Below are positions 26,703-36,582 of a stretch of DNA of 64,000 nt, piece after piece. The DNA is from Actinomycetes bacterium (GTDB lineage: Bacteria; Bacillota; Sulfobacillia; Sulfobacillales; JAIMBI01), in assembly GCA_023565505.1 (NCBI GenBank), contig JAIMBI010000007.1:1-64000 (forward strand), given 5' to 3'. The notes beneath the pieces were generated by a model. That model had not been told where the DNA came from. It saw nothing but the letters and a program-made list of their open reading frames with translations, and did not search any database. How positions within the stretch are numbered: the stretch's first letter is position 1; each line of letters begins with the position of its first letter. Position numbers and translations under genes: made by a program.

Positions 26703-28226
26703 GTGCCCCACGAGACCCCGACCATCGTCATCGGAGCCGGCCCGGCCGGCTTGACCGCCGCCTATTACCTGGCGACCCGAGGGATCCCGGTCACGGTCCT
26801 GGAAGCCGACCCGGAGTACGTCGGCGGCCTGGCCCGCACGGTGGCGTACCGCGGTTTCCGCTTTGATCTCGGCGGCCACCGCTTCTTCTCGAAGAATCCG
26901 GAGATCGAGGCCTTCTGGTCCGCGGTCCTGGGAGACGACCTGCTGGTCCGACCGCGTCTGTCCCGCATCTATTTCCGCGGCGCCTTCTACGACTATCCCT
27001 TGAAGCCGTGGAACGCCTTCCGCAACCTGGGACCGCTCGAGACGGCCCGCTGCGTCGGTTCGTACCTCCGGGCCCGCGTGGCCCCGCGACGCCCCGTGGT
27101 CAGTTTCGAGGACTGGGTGGCCAATCAGTTCGGCTACCGCCTCTACAGCCTCTTCTTCAAGACGTACACGGAGAAGGTGTGGGGCATCCCGTGCCGGGCG
27201 TTGAGCGCCGACTGGGCCGCCCAACGCATCCAAGGGCTCTCGCTCGCCACCGTCGTCCGGAGTGCCTTCGGCATCAAGCCGTCCGGCGACGACCCCACGA
27301 GAGTCGTGAAGACCTTGATCACGTCCTTCCGCTATCCCCGGCACGGTCCCGGCATGTTGTGGGAGCGCGTCCGCGACCTCGTGCGCCGGGCGGGCGGCGA
27401 GGTCCTCATGGGGCGCCGGGTGGTGCGGGTGGAGCGCGTGGCCGGGGGCGGCCTCCAGGTCACGACGGCGGACCCCGCCGGCGGCCCGCCGACCCCGTTC
27501 GTGGGCCGTCACGTCATCTCCACCATGCCGCTCGCCGAACTCGTCCGGGCCCTCCGGCCGTCCCCGCCGGCGGCCGTTCAGGAGGCCGCGGCGGGCTTGT
27601 CCTACCGGGACTTCCTGTCCGTGGCCCTCATCGTGGACCGGGCCACGGTGTTCCCCGACAACTGGATCTACGTGCATGATCCCGACGTCCACGTGGGCCG
27701 CGTCCAGAACTTCAAGAACTGGAGCCCCGACCTCGTGCCCGATCCCGCCAAGACCTGCCTCGGCCTAGAGTACTTCGTCTCGGAGGGGGATCCGCTCTGG
27801 ACCCTCCCGGACCGGGACCTCGTGGACCTCGGAATCCGCGAACTGGCCCGCATCGGGCTGGTACGCCCCGACGAGGTGGAGGACGGCCACGTCGTCCGCG
27901 TGCGGAAGGCGTATCCCGTCTACGACGAGGGCTACCGCGACCGCGTGGCGGTCCTGCGGCACTTCCTCGAGGCGCATTGGCCGGACATCCTCCCGGCGGG
28001 CCGCAACGGCATGCACAAGTACGACAACCAAGACCACGCGATGATGACGGGGCTCGTGGCGGCGCGCCGGATCGCCGACGGCGTCGACCTCGACCCTTGG
28101 AAGGTCAATGCCGACGCCGTATACCACGAAGTCGTGGGCGAATCCGATACGGGACGGACCCAGCCCACGTTCGGGCTCGGGCCGGGGAGCCCGGGGGGCC
28201 GGGGCCGGGACGCGACCGGCCGGTGA
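26703..28226 (+). CDS. FAD-dependent amine-oxidase/UDP-galactopyranose-mutase-like enzyme
   Basis: A 507-residue flavoprotein. The dinucleotide-binding motif is IVIGAGPAGLTAAYYLATRG (8-27), followed by LEADPEYVGGLARTVAYRG and FDLGGHRFFSKNPEIE, a start typical of protoporphyrinogen-oxidase/UDP-galactopyranose-mutase-like oxidoreductases linked to glycan loci. The C-terminal FAD segment has GRNGMHKYDNQDHAMMTGL. The substrate is unknown; a sugar nucleotide or polyprenyl-linked sugar is plausible given the divergent DUF2079 neighbour. GTG 26703 follows AAAGGGGGG; the last 25 residues are Gly/Arg-rich and poorly conserved. Confidence 0.82.
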   Translation: MPHETPTIVIGAGPAGLTAAYYLATRGIPVTVLEADPEYVGGLARTVAYRGFRFDLGGHRFFSKNPEIEAFWSAVLGDDLLVRPRLSRIYFRGAFYDYPLKPWNAFRNLGPLETARCVGSYLRARVAPRRPVVSFEDWVANQFGYRLYSLFFKTYTEKVWGIPCRALSADWAAQRIQGLSLATVVRSAFGIKPSGDDPTRVVKTLITSFRYPRHGPGMLWERVRDLVRRAGGEVLMGRRVVRVERVAGGGLQVTTADPAGGPPTPFVGRHVISTMPLAELVRALRPSPPAAVQEAAAGLSYRDFLSVALIVDRATVFPDNWIYVHDPDVHVGRVQNFKNWSPDLVPDPAKTCLGLEYFVSEGDPLWTLPDRDLVDLGIRELARIGLVRPDEVEDGHVVRVRKAYPVYDEGYRDRVAVLRHFLEAHWPDILPAGRNGMHKYDNQDHAMMTGLVAARRIADGVDLDPWKVNADAVYHEVVGESDTGRTQPTFGLGPGSPGGRGRDATGR

Positions 28227-28239
28227 GCCGGCCTCGTGC

Positions 28240-28599
28240 TCACCCGCCGGCCCACTTGGCGACCGCCTGAAGGATGCGGTCCGGTTCGTACGGCTTGACC
28301 ACGAAGTCCCGTGCGCCCGCCTCGAGCGCTTCGACCACCATGTTCTGCTGACCCAGGGCGGAACACATGATGACGTGGGCGTCCGGGTCCTGGGCCCGGA
28401 TCGCCTTGAGGGCCGCGATGCCGTCCATCTCCGGCATGGTGATGTCCATCAGCACCACCGCCGGCCGCTCCGCGCCGTAACGGTCCACGGCCTCCTTCCC
28501 GTTGCCCGCCTCGACGACCTCGTAGCCGCGGTCCTTGAGCAGCTTCACCAGCCGCATGCGCATGAACGCCGCGTCGTCGACCACCAACACCTTCGCCAA
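28240..28599 (-). CDS. cheY: Chemotaxis response regulator CheY
   Basis: A 119-residue stand-alone receiver domain. The acidic pocket VVDDAAF, acceptor Asp52 in VVLMDITMPEMDG, Thr/Ser in MCSALGQQ and Lys in DFVVKPYEPDRIL are all present. It carries the phosphoryl signal from CheA to the flagellar switch. It is last in the minus-strand chemotaxis operon, 54 bp after cheC, whose product dephosphorylates it. Confidence 0.92.
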   Translation of the reverse strand: MAKVLVVDDAAFMRMRLVKLLKDRGYEVVEAGNGKEAVDRYGAERPAVVLMDITMPEMDGIAALKAIRAQDPDAHVIMCSALGQQNMVVEALEAGARDFVVKPYEPDRILQAVAKWAGG

Positions 28600-28653
28600 G
28601 CCCGTGGCCCCCTTCGCAAGATCTCCCGGACGCCAGCCCGACCGATCCGGCCC

Positions 28654-29220
28654 CTAGGCACTGGAGATCAACAGCAGGTAGCCGTCGATGGAGCGGCGCC
28701 CCAGGCGGAAGGCCGTCCGCACCACCAGCGCCCGGTGCCCGTTGCGGGCGAACGCCGGGACCAGCCGGTCGAGGAGGCCGGGGACCGACGTATCCACGAC
28801 CCGGGGCGTACTCGGGAGCAGTCGGACCCCGAAGGCGTCCGCCACCACGTTCAGGAAGGCCGTGGCGGTGATGTTGCCGACCTCCCCCAACGCCGACAGG
28901 GCCATCTCGTCGAGCGGCCACGGCTCGTCCTGCCCCATCATCAGGCCGGCCAGGTTCTCCGCCGAACCCCGGGAGAACAGGAGCGAGACCGCGCCGCGGT
29001 CGTCCCCCTGCACCTCGAGCACGGCCGCCACGAGCTCGCCGCCCAGGTCCGGTTCCACTAGGGCCGCCAGCTCCGCCCAGGGCACCTCCCGCACGTCGGA
29101 CTCCAGCACCTCCACCGGATCCTGGGCGAACTCGGAGAGAGAGGCGCCGGCCCGTCGGCACGCCTCGGGGACGACCTCCTCCAGCGCCTCCCAGGAGGGG
29201 GCTCCGAACGGCAGACCCAT
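28654..29220 (-). CDS. cheC: CheC-family CheY-P phosphatase
   Basis: A 188-residue CheC/FliY-type protein. The catalytic helix DEMALSALGEVGNITATAFLNVVADAFG carries the essential Glu and Asn. The related first helix (EALEEVVPEACRRAGASLSEF) has lost the Asn, so only one of the usual two active sites is intact. Substrate is CheY-P. ATG 29220 was chosen; an in-frame GTG lies 9 nt upstream. Located between the CheA fusion gene and cheY. Confidence 0.82.
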   Translation of the reverse strand: MGLPFGAPSWEALEEVVPEACRRAGASLSEFAQDPVEVLESDVREVPWAELAALVEPDLGGELVAAVLEVQGDDRGAVSLLFSRGSAENLAGLMMGQDEPWPLDEMALSALGEVGNITATAFLNVVADAFGVRLLPSTPRVVDTSVPGLLDRLVPAFARNGHRALVVRTAFRLGRRSIDGYLLLISSA

Positions 29221-29320
29221 CGCGCTCACTTCCCTTCCCACCCCGGGTGGGGGCAAATGCCGGCACCCGCAGGGATCCGGCCGTACCAGGCCCCCGCCGG
29301 CGGAACCCCGCCGGGTCCTC

Positions 29321-32041
29321 TCATGCGGCACCGCCCTGCCGCGCCGCTCCGGCCCTCCCGGACCGCGTGACCCCCGCCACCAAGCCCGCCACCGTGTGGG
29401 CCAGCAAGCCCGCGTCGAACTTGGTCACGATGGCGTCCACCTGCACCTGCTGGGCCCGCTCCGCGTGCCAGTGGCCCGACAGCGACGTGTGCAGCAGCAC
29501 CGGCAGCTCCCGCGTGCGGGGATCCTGCTTGAGCCGCTGCGCCAGCGTGTAGCCGTCCAGCCGCGGCATCTCCACGTCCAGCACGAACAGCCGCGGCAGC
29601 GGCTCCCCCGCCTCCACCGCGTCCCACACCGCCTGCCCGTCGGCGAACGTCCGCACCGCCACGCCGAGGGGGGCCAACGCCCGCTCCACCTGCTGTCGCG
29701 CCACCCGGGAGTCGTCGGCAAGCCACACCGGCTGGCCCGCCACCGCGGGCATCCCCGCCGCCGGCGTCGGGGGATAGGTGGGCGGGGCCACCTGGGCCAG
29801 AATCTGCTCGAAGTCGATCAATTGGATGGGGCCGAGCTCCGGATGGTCGATGAGCCCCACGAACCGCCGCCCCTCGCCGGCCGCCACGTCCAGCACCGCC
29901 GGCAGCGGCTCCACCTGGTCCCACCGCACCCGGACCATCCGTTCCACCGCGTCCACCCGGAAGGCCTGCACCGTCTGGTTGAACTCGGTGATGAGCATGG
30001 ACCCCGCCGCGGACGCCTCCGGCAGGCCCAACGCCCGGTAGAGGCTGACCACCGGCACCGTCTGGCCCCTCAGCCGCAGGAAGCCCTCGACCCACGGGTG
30101 CTGTCCCGGGACCGTCGTCACCGGCAGGGGCTGCAGCACCTCCCGCGTCTTGTACACGTTGATCCCGTACTGCTGCCCGTCGCTCAGGCGGAAGACCAAC
30201 AGCTCCATCTGGTTGGACCCCGCCCGGAGCACCCCGTCGTCCGCCGGCCGTTCGCGGTCCCCCGCGGTGGCGGCCACGATCCGCCGGACGTCGGCCATGA
30301 GCGCCAGGCGGCCGTCCCCCAGGAGCGCGACGCCGGCGAGCCAAGGCGCCCAGGCGGCCAGCGTGGCCACCGGCTTGACCACCACCTCCTGCTGCCCCCG
30401 GATCCCGTCCACGGCCAACGCCGCCCGCGTCCGCCCGTCCCGCACCCGCACCAGGTAGGCGTCCGTCACCGTCGCCGCGGGGTCGAGCCACCGCCCCAGC
30501 GACACCACCGGCACAGGCGCCGCCCCTTCGGGCACCGCCGGCTGCCCGAGCACGGTGCCCACCCCCGCCACCGCCTCCTCGATGCGCTCCACCGCCAGGA
30601 TCGGCAGCCCGACCGTCCAGGGCCCCGCCTCCACCAGGAGCGCCGTCATGATGGCCATGGTGAGCGGCAGTTCGAGGTGAAACGCCGTCCCCGCCCCCGG
30701 GCGGCTGGTCACCGTGACCGTCCCGTGGATGGCGTCCACGAACGTCCGCACCACGTCGAGCCCGACGCCCCGCCCCGACAGATCCGTCACCGCCGCCGCC
30801 GTGGACACCCCGGGCCGGAACAACAGACCCGCCAGCTGCTCCTCCGACGCCCGCGCCGCCTCCTCGGACGTCAGCCATCCCTGCCGGACGGCCTTCTCCC
30901 GCAGCCGGCCCCAGTCGATCCCGGCCCCGTCGTCCTCCGCCACCACATGCACGTGCCCCTGGGCCGCGTAGGCGCGGATCCGCACCACGCCCGTCTCGGG
31001 CTTGCCCGCGGCCCGCCGCGCCGCCGGCGGCTCGATGCCGTGGTCGCAGGCGTTGCGCAAGAGGTGCAGGAGCGGCTCGTGGAGCCGGTCCATCACCAAC
31101 CGGTCCAGCTCCGTCTCGCCGCCCACCGTCTCCAGCCGGATCTGCTTGCCGAGGCGCCGGGCCAGGTCGTGCACGGCCCGCGGGTACTGGCGGAACAGCG
31201 TGTCCAGGGGCAGCATGCGGGCCCGGAGCGTGATGTCCTGCAGCTCCAGCGCCACCCGCCGCATGTGGTCGAGGACCGTGCGCGTCGCCGGCTCCAAGCG
31301 GTCACCGGCCTGGTAGGCCAGCTGCCCTTGGTCCAGGAGCAGTTCGCCCAGCCCTTCGAGGATCTGCTCCAAGACGTCCGCCCCGATGCGAATGGTCCCG
31401 CCCCGGCCGGCGGACGTCCCCCCGTCCCCGGCCGCCGGCGCCGGCCCGGGGGGCGGCGGCGCGGCCTCGGGCGCCTCCACGGCCACCAGCCCCTCGATCC
31501 CCTCGAGGGCCTGCCGGACCGCGTCGGGATCCGCCCCGCCGGGCACCACCAGGCGTGTCACCGTCCCGCTCCAGTCGGCCAGCGCCCCCGCCGGCGGGTC
31601 GCTCGTCGTCCCGGGGGCTACCGCCGCCACGGCCTGCCAGGCCTGGTACGCCCGCGCCCCGACCATGGGGGTGGCCGCATCCCACCGGAGCGTCCACGCC
31701 GTGCCCCCGCTCGCCTCAGCCGTCGCCGGCGCGCCGGCCAACTCGGCCCGCAGCGCGTCCACCGCCGCCAGCACGACCTGCTGCACCGCCGGGTCCCAGG
31801 CCTGCCGCCCCTGCCGCACCGCGTCCAAGGCATCCTCCAGCCGATGGGCCGTCTCCGCCCAGGCGGTGAGCCCCAGCATGGCCCCCGATCCCTTCAGCGT
31901 GTGGGCCGCGCGGAACAGCGCGTCGAGTGGGGGATGCTCCGCCAGGGCCCCCTGCTCCAGGGTGTCGAGGAGCTCCTGCGCCTCCTCCATGAAGAGGGTC
32001 CGCTCCGCCTCCGTCTCCCATCGCACGTCAGCCAAGCGCAT
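29321..32041 (-). CDS. cheA: CheA histidine kinase fused to a CheV module
   Basis: 906 residues. Hpt domain (1-110, phospho-site His47 in AAHTLKGSG), a divergent P2-like region (about 120-210), dimerisation helices (about 225-300) and ATPase follow. The ATPase has N-box [15 protein letters not shown]1 AEDDGAGID and G2 [12 protein letters not shown], then the CheW-like P5 domain (to about 640). A second CheW domain and a receiver domain (VWLADDSRV, acceptor in [11 protein letters not shown]) follow; together these have the exact order and sequence style of CheV ([20 protein letters not shown]). Usual CheA is about 670 residues, so the last 260 are an added CheV. ATG 32041 has AAGGGAG; overlaps the receptor gene by 14 bp. 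Confidence 0.9.
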   Translation of the reverse strand: MRLADVRWETEAERTLFMEEAQELLDTLEQGALAEHPPLDALFRAAHTLKGSGAMLGLTAWAETAHRLEDALDAVRQGRQAWDPAVQQVVLAAVDALRAELAGAPATAEASGGTAWTLRWDAATPMVGARAYQAWQAVAAVAPGTTSDPPAGALADWSGTVTRLVVPGGADPDAVRQALEGIEGLVAVEAPEAAPPPPGPAPAAGDGGTSAGRGGTIRIGADVLEQILEGLGELLLDQGQLAYQAGDRLEPATRTVLDHMRRVALELQDITLRARMLPLDTLFRQYPRAVHDLARRLGKQIRLETVGGETELDRLVMDRLHEPLLHLLRNACDHGIEPPAARRAAGKPETGVVRIRAYAAQGHVHVVAEDDGAGIDWGRLREKAVRQGWLTSEEAARASEEQLAGLLFRPGVSTAAAVTDLSGRGVGLDVVRTFVDAIHGTVTVTSRPGAGTAFHLELPLTMAIMTALLVEAGPWTVGLPILAVERIEEAVAGVGTVLGQPAVPEGAAPVPVVSLGRWLDPAATVTDAYLVRVRDGRTRAALAVDGIRGQQEVVVKPVATLAAWAPWLAGVALLGDGRLALMADVRRIVAATAGDRERPADDGVLRAGSNQMELLVFRLSDGQQYGINVYKTREVLQPLPVTTVPGQHPWVEGFLRLRGQTVPVVSLYRALGLPEASAAGSMLITEFNQTVQAFRVDAVERMVRVRWDQVEPLPAVLDVAAGEGRRFVGLIDHPELGPIQLIDFEQILAQVAPPTYPPTPAAGMPAVAGQPVWLADDSRVARQQVERALAPLGVAVRTFADGQAVWDAVEAGEPLPRLFVLDVEMPRLDGYTLAQRLKQDPRTRELPVLLHTSLSGHWHAERAQQVQVDAIVTKFDAGLLAHTVAGLVAGVTRSGRAGAARQGGAA

Positions 32042-33257
32042 GCTGCCTGCTCCCTTCCGCGCCCGCGTCGACCGCCGCGGCCCAGTCCTCCAGGGTCCGG
32101 CTGACCTCCCGCCCCAGATCCAGCCACCGCCCGAAGGCGGCCGGGTCCCGCTCCTCCCCCCGACCCAGCCGTGTCGCCAGATCCGCCGTGGCGGCGTGGA
32201 ACGCCTGGTGGCGGGCCACGACGTCGGCGTAGCGGGGATCCCGCCGGGTGCTCGCATCCAGTCCGTCGAGCGTCCGCCCCAGCCGGCACCCGTGAAAATC
32301 CCCCGCCTGACGGGGGTCGATCGGGGTGCCCTCCACCCAGGCCCGGTAGACCCGGTACCGCCACAAGCGGTGATCCGTCACGGCCACCCGGAGGACGTCG
32401 GCCAAGGCCAGGCTCGACGCCGTGGCCAACAGCCGCTGGCGCTCGCCGTCGGCCCGGTCGACCGCCGCGGCGAGGAAGCGGGTGGCCTGGCCGAAGGCGT
32501 CCCCGGTGCGGTGCAGCGCCGCCTGGACCGCGGCACTGTGCCCGGCCAGGCTCTCGAGCGCGCGGCGCTGCTCCACCACGGCCTCGAGCGCCGTCTCCAG
32601 TTGGGGCAGCCATTGGCTCCACTGTTGGGCCGTCGCCGCCAGGTCCCGCAGCATCGCCGCCTGGCGCCCGGCGTTGTCCGTGACCCGGCCCTCGGCCCGG
32701 CGGAGGGCCGCCTGGGTGGCCTCCGTCGCCGCCGTGACCGCCTGCAGGACGGTCATCGCCTCGCCGGTCGCCGTCTTGGTGCGTTGCGCCAGACCCCGGA
32801 CCTCCTCCGCCACCACCGCGAAACCGCGACCGGCGTCCCCCGCCCGCGCCGCCTCGATGGCGGCGTTCAGGGCCAACAGGTTGGTGGCGTCGGCCACCTC
32901 GGTGACCACCTGGACCATGCCGCCGACCGCCTGGACCTTCTCGGTCAGTTCCGCCACCGTGCGCAACATCTGCGCCATGTCGGCCCGCTCCTGGTCGCGG
33001 TCCTGCGCCCACTGGGCGCCGATCCGGTCCCACACCCCGACTTGGTCGCGCGCCGCCGCGAGGTCCGCCCGCAGGGCCTCGGTCTGGCGGGCCACCTGCT
33101 CCACGGCCGCCGTGAGCTGCCCCACCGCCGCTGCCACGTCGTCCAGGTCCCGGAGCACGGCCTCCAGGTCCCAGCGGGCCTCCACCAGAGCCTCGTAGGC
33201 GTGGACGGTGTCGTTGACCTGCGCCCCCCACGCCAGAATCGCCGCGACGTCAGACAT
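32028..33257 (-). CDS. Soluble chemoreceptor with C-terminal zinc-binding (CZB) domain
   Basis: A 409-residue cytoplasmic receptor without membrane helices. An N-terminal coiled coil leads to the signalling hairpin [23 protein letters not shown]. The C-terminal CZB domain (about 285-375) has its 3-His/1-Cys zinc ligands in [30 protein letters not shown] and [18 protein letters not shown] domains sense zinc or hypochlorous acid in other bacteria. It sits between cheW and the CheA fusion gene, overlapping both (8 and 14 bp), so it is probably a dedicated receptor of this complex. Confidence 0.88.
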   Translation of the reverse strand: MSDVAAILAWGAQVNDTVHAYEALVEARWDLEAVLRDLDDVAAAVGQLTAAVEQVARQTEALRADLAAARDQVGVWDRIGAQWAQDRDQERADMAQMLRTVAELTEKVQAVGGMVQVVTEVADATNLLALNAAIEAARAGDAGRGFAVVAEEVRGLAQRTKTATGEAMTVLQAVTAATEATQAALRRAEGRVTDNAGRQAAMLRDLAATAQQWSQWLPQLETALEAVVEQRRALESLAGHSAAVQAALHRTGDAFGQATRFLAAAVDRADGERQRLLATASSLALADVLRVAVTDHRLWRYRVYRAWVEGTPIDPRQAGDFHGCRLGRTLDGLDASTRRDPRYADVVARHQAFHAATADLATRLGRGEERDPAAFGRWLDLGREVSRTLEDWAAAVDAGAEGSRQHALG

Positions 33258-33699
33258 GGCTGCGGGCCACCTCCTCCACGTCCCGACTCCCGAGCCGCTC
33301 GGGGAGGTCGGCCGGCCAGGCCCAGATCCACCGGTCGGCCTGCCGGTAGCCCGCGGCAATCCACGGCCGGGCCTCGGCGGGAACCACGTCCTGCCAGGTC
33401 TCGGGCGGCAGAGGGTCCCCCGGCGTCCACAGCTGCTCCACCTGGTCGGCCGCGACCAAGGCCACGCCCCGCCCCTCACCCCACCGCAGCGCCACCGGGA
33501 CCGACTCGACTGGCAGTCCCAGCAGCGGACGGCACGTCAACACCGCCAGGGGTTGGCCCCGCACCACGGCCACGCCGGCCACCACCGGCGGGGTCCGGGG
33601 CACCCGCGTCACGGCAGGCCGGGCCAAAATCTCCGAAACCATCGCCACCGGGGCCCCGAACACGTACGGCCCCACGTGGACGATCAACAACTCGCTCAT
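33250..33699 (-). CDS. cheW: Chemotaxis coupling protein CheW
   Basis: 149 residues. Typical CheW beta-barrel: [25 protein letters not shown], then [32 protein letters not shown], then [14 protein letters not shown]. It bridges chemoreceptors to CheA. The C-terminal tail (about 110-149) is Trp/Ala-rich and longer than usual. Its stop overlaps the start of the CZB receptor gene by 8 bp, consistent with coupled translation. Confidence 0.85.
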   Translation of the reverse strand: MSELLIVHVGPYVFGAPVAMVSEILARPAVTRVPRTPPVVAGVAVVRGQPLAVLTCRPLLGLPVESVPVALRWGEGRGVALVAADQVEQLWTPGDPLPPETWQDVVPAEARPWIAAGYRQADRWIWAWPADLPERLGSRDVEEVARSHV

Positions 33700-33765
33700 C
33701 GTTCGCTCCTTCCCCGGCGGGGCGGTCCGACCACGCCCGGCGCCCCGCGCTCCGTCCGCCCGGTT

Positions 33766-35004
33766 TCACGGGCGGGAGGCGGGCATCCGGCGTGCGGCCC
33801 GCCGCATCCGGACACCCGTGATCGCCCGGGCGGCGCGGGGGCCGGCCGCCGGCGGGCGACGGCCGCCGGCCCCCGACCGGGCGCCCGCTCCCGGGCCGGG
33901 GGCCGCCTCGGCCCCGGGCGGCCCCGCCGCGGCCCCGCCCGCCGCGTCGCCCTCTCCGGTTGCCGGAGCCTCGTCTCCGATCGCCGCGGCGTCCCCGGCC
34001 CAAGCCGCCCGAAGCTGGTTCTTGCCGGCGCGTTTGGCCGCCAGCAGGGCCCGGTCCGCCTCCCGCGCCGTGGCCTCGTCCAACGGGCCGACGGCCCACC
34101 CCACCGACACGCTGAGCGCGACCGACCCCTGGGCCAGCGGGTAGGGCGCCCCGCCCGCCGCCTCGAACAGGCTCCGGGCCAAGAGAGGCGCGGTCGCGCG
34201 GTCGATCCCCGGCATCCAGACGGTGATCTCGTCGCCCCCGGGACGCACGACGGCGTCGGTGGCGCGGACTTGGCCCCGGACCCGGCGGGCGAACTCCACC
34301 AGGACGGCGTCGCCGGCGTCGTGCCCGTAGGTGTCGTTGACGTTTTTGAACTCGTCGAGATCCAAGGCCAGGATGAGACCCGCGGCCGGGCCGAGCCGCT
34401 CCCGCCAAGCCCAAAGCCCGTGCCGCGTCAGGAGATCCGTCAGCCCGTCGTGCTCCGCCCGCCGCGCCTGCTCCAGCCAGTAGCGGCGGCGACCGTCGTG
34501 GCGGAACCCGTAGGGCGCTGCCACCACGGTGAATCCCAGTACCGCGGCGACGGCGGGGCCGGCCGACGGTTGTACCGCCCATCGGGCGGCTTCCCAGCCC
34601 AGGGCGCCGGCGCAGGCCGCCGTGACCCACACCCCCATCCTCCCGGGCGGGGCCAGGGCCAGCCCGATCCGGCTCCCGAGGCGACGCGCGGCCGCCCGAA
34701 GCGGCCCCAACCCGGCCCACCCGGGCGTGCCGACGCCGCCCCGCGCGTCCGCGAGGCTTCCCTCGGCCGCGCGCCACCAGGCCACGAGGTAGGCGAGGAC
34801 CCACAGCGGCCCCGGCAGGGGGGCCCCCAGGCCCACGCCGTCCAGGACCAGGACGACGGGCGGGACCAGGCTCCAGGCGACCGCCGCCCGGTGCGCGGCG
34901 GGGCGCTCCGTGAGATCGCCGAACTCGGCGAGGGCGACGACCTGGGTCCCGGCCACCATCCCCCACAGTCCAGCCATCGCGACCGCCGTCATCCCCCGCG
35001 CCAT
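33766..35004 (-). CDS. Membrane diguanylate cyclase (GGDEF)
   Basis: 412 residues. The first 160 residues contain four or five membrane helices with no recognised sensor fold. The GGDEF domain (about 185-340) starts DGLTDLLTRHGLWAW, continues ALDLDEFKNVNDTYGHDAGD and has the signature RPGGDEITVW. The inhibitory RxxD site (RATD, five residues before GGDE) is present, so it should make c-di-GMP with product inhibition. The C-terminal 70 residues are Ala/Gly/Pro/Arg-rich low complexity. It precedes cheW on the same strand by 66 bp and could share its transcript. Confidence 0.85.
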   Translation of the reverse strand: MARGMTAVAMAGLWGMVAGTQVVALAEFGDLTERPAAHRAAVAWSLVPPVVLVLDGVGLGAPLPGPLWVLAYLVAWWRAAEGSLADARGGVGTPGWAGLGPLRAAARRLGSRIGLALAPPGRMGVWVTAACAGALGWEAARWAVQPSAGPAVAAVLGFTVVAAPYGFRHDGRRRYWLEQARRAEHDGLTDLLTRHGLWAWRERLGPAAGLILALDLDEFKNVNDTYGHDAGDAVLVEFARRVRGQVRATDAVVRPGGDEITVWMPGIDRATAPLLARSLFEAAGGAPYPLAQGSVALSVSVGWAVGPLDEATAREADRALLAAKRAGKNQLRAAWAGDAAAIGDEAPATGEGDAAGGAAAGPPGAEAAPGPGAGARSGAGGRRPPAAGPRAARAITGVRMRRAARRMPASRP

Positions 35005-35313
35005 CCTCTCCGTGGTGGCTGTCCGGCATGCGAGCCGGCCCTCATCCGTCTCTTAGTTCGTACCGGCCCCGCGGGCCCGTGCGGGCCCGGACCCGGGGCG
35101 GGACCCGGCGGACCCCGGAGCGCCGGGATGCAGTTTTCCCGGCCGCAATAGAGGACGGCCGCCCCGGGCCGCGTATGTAGTCCGGCAACGATCGCGGCCC
35201 GGTTCGGGTTCGGCCCGGCCGGACCGACCGGGACCGGCGGCTCGTCGCAGGCACGTTCCGACAACCGTCGCCGTCCCGGGAACCTCGCACGGAACAAAGG
35301 AGGCGCATCCGCC
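35005..35313. other. Divergent intergenic region between chemotaxis operons
   Basis: Separates the leftward GGDEF-cheW operon from the rightward soluble receptor. It is GC-rich with no gene-like frame. It ends in AAAGGAGG (35296-35303), the ribosome binding site of the receptor. Confidence 0.4.
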
Positions 35314-36423
35314 TTGACCGCAACCCCGACCCTTCGGCTGTCCTCCACGGCCGTGCCGCCGGCCTTGGCGGCCCTGAGCGACGTGTTGCCCGGCCTCCAA
35401 CGAGCTTTTGCCGTCGACACGTACTGGGTGGTCGCCGACCGGACCCGCCTGGTGGCCCTGCTGCCCGGTCGCGCCCTGGACCTCGGACTCCGGCCGGACC
35501 AGCCCGTCCCGCGCGGCAGCGTCACCGAGGCGGCCCTGGCGCGGGGCGAGGCGGTGACGGACGAGCGCGGCCCGGAAGCCTTCGGCGTGCCGTACCGCGC
35601 CACCGCCGTCCCGGTCCACGTGGAGGGGGAGATGGTCGGGTGCCTCACCGTCGTGACCTCTACGGCGGTCGAGGAGACCCTCCGCGCGGCGGAAGCGGAT
35701 CTCTCCCGCCATGCGGAGGAACTCGCCACCACGGCCCACGAGACCCATGCCGCCGTCGCCCATCTCCAGGAGACCTTCGACCAGCTCACCGCGCGGGCCA
35801 CCACCATCCGGACCGCGGTGGACTCGGTCCAGAGCCAGACCGGCGAGGGCAGGCGGACCATCGACGCCCTGAGCGGCCAAGCCGCGACGATGGTCAAGGC
35901 CATGGAGGCTGTCCTGGCGGCCAAGGACGCTCTGGAGCGGCAGATGCAGGCCATCGCCGAGTCCACCACGCTCATCTCGAACATCGCCCGCCAGACCAAC
36001 CTGCTGGCTCTCAACGCGGCCATCGAGGCGGCGCGTGCCGGGGATGCCGGGCGGGGCTTCGCCGTGGTGGCCGACGAGGTCAAGAAGCTCTCGGAAGGGT
36101 CCCAACAGGCGGCCCGCCGGATCAACGAAACCATCCAGGGCGTGGGCGGCCGCCTCGGCGAGTTGAGCCAGGCGGTGGCCGCGACCGAGCAGGCGTCGGG
36201 AGCCAGTCGCGACCAGACGGAAACGGTCGCCCGCCTGTTCGAGGGCATCGGGACGACCGTCGCCGCGGTGGCGGCAGCGGTGCAGGCCGCTACCGCGGAC
36301 ATCCAGAACGCGGGGACGGCGTTGGCCCAGCTGGTCGCCGGCGCGGAGGGCATCGCCGCCCAGGCCGAGGAGGTCGCGCGCCTGGCGCTGGCCTTCCGCC
36401 GCCACCAGGATGCCGCGCGATGA
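35314..36423 (+). CDS. Soluble methyl-accepting chemoreceptor with PAS-like sensor
   Basis: 369 residues, no membrane helix. The N-terminal domain (about 15-115) has the pattern of a Bacillota PAS-like sensor fused to receptors: [59 protein letters not shown]. The ligand is unknown. The signalling region (about 130-350) has the hairpin [28 protein letters not shown] 35314 was chosen from the AAAGGAGG 10 nt upstream. Same strand and 160 bp before the PAS-GGDEF-EAL gene. Confidence 0.85.
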   Translation: MTATPTLRLSSTAVPPALAALSDVLPGLQRAFAVDTYWVVADRTRLVALLPGRALDLGLRPDQPVPRGSVTEAALARGEAVTDERGPEAFGVPYRATAVPVHVEGEMVGCLTVVTSTAVEETLRAAEADLSRHAEELATTAHETHAAVAHLQETFDQLTARATTIRTAVDSVQSQTGEGRRTIDALSGQAATMVKAMEAVLAAKDALERQMQAIAESTTLISNIARQTNLLALNAAIEAARAGDAGRGFAVVADEVKKLSEGSQQAARRINETIQGVGGRLGELSQAVAATEQASGASRDQTETVARLFEGIGTTVAAVAAAVQAATADIQNAGTALAQLVAGAEGIAAQAEEVARLALAFRRHQDAAR

Positions 36424-36509
36424 TGCGGCGCGGCAGCCGGCTCCCGCACCGTCGGCGGGTGCGGTCCGGGCCTAACCCGCGGTTGCCACGGGGCGACAAG
36501 CGTGTTGCA

Positions 36510-36536
36510 TAAATTCCACACGATTCGCCACGATTG
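36510..36536 (+). promoter_or_regulatory. Weak sigma-D (flagellar)-like promoter
   Basis: TAAA (36510-36513), exactly 15 nt, then CACGATTG (36529-36536) against the sigma-D consensus TAAA-N15-GCCGATAT (4 of 8 in the -10). It lies in an unusually AT-rich patch 46 bp upstream of the multidomain GGDEF/EAL gene, which would fit motility control. Confidence 0.25.
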
Positions 36537-36582
36537 AACACTATCAGACGCTCGTCCCGGCGAGGCTCCCCGCCAGGTCGGC

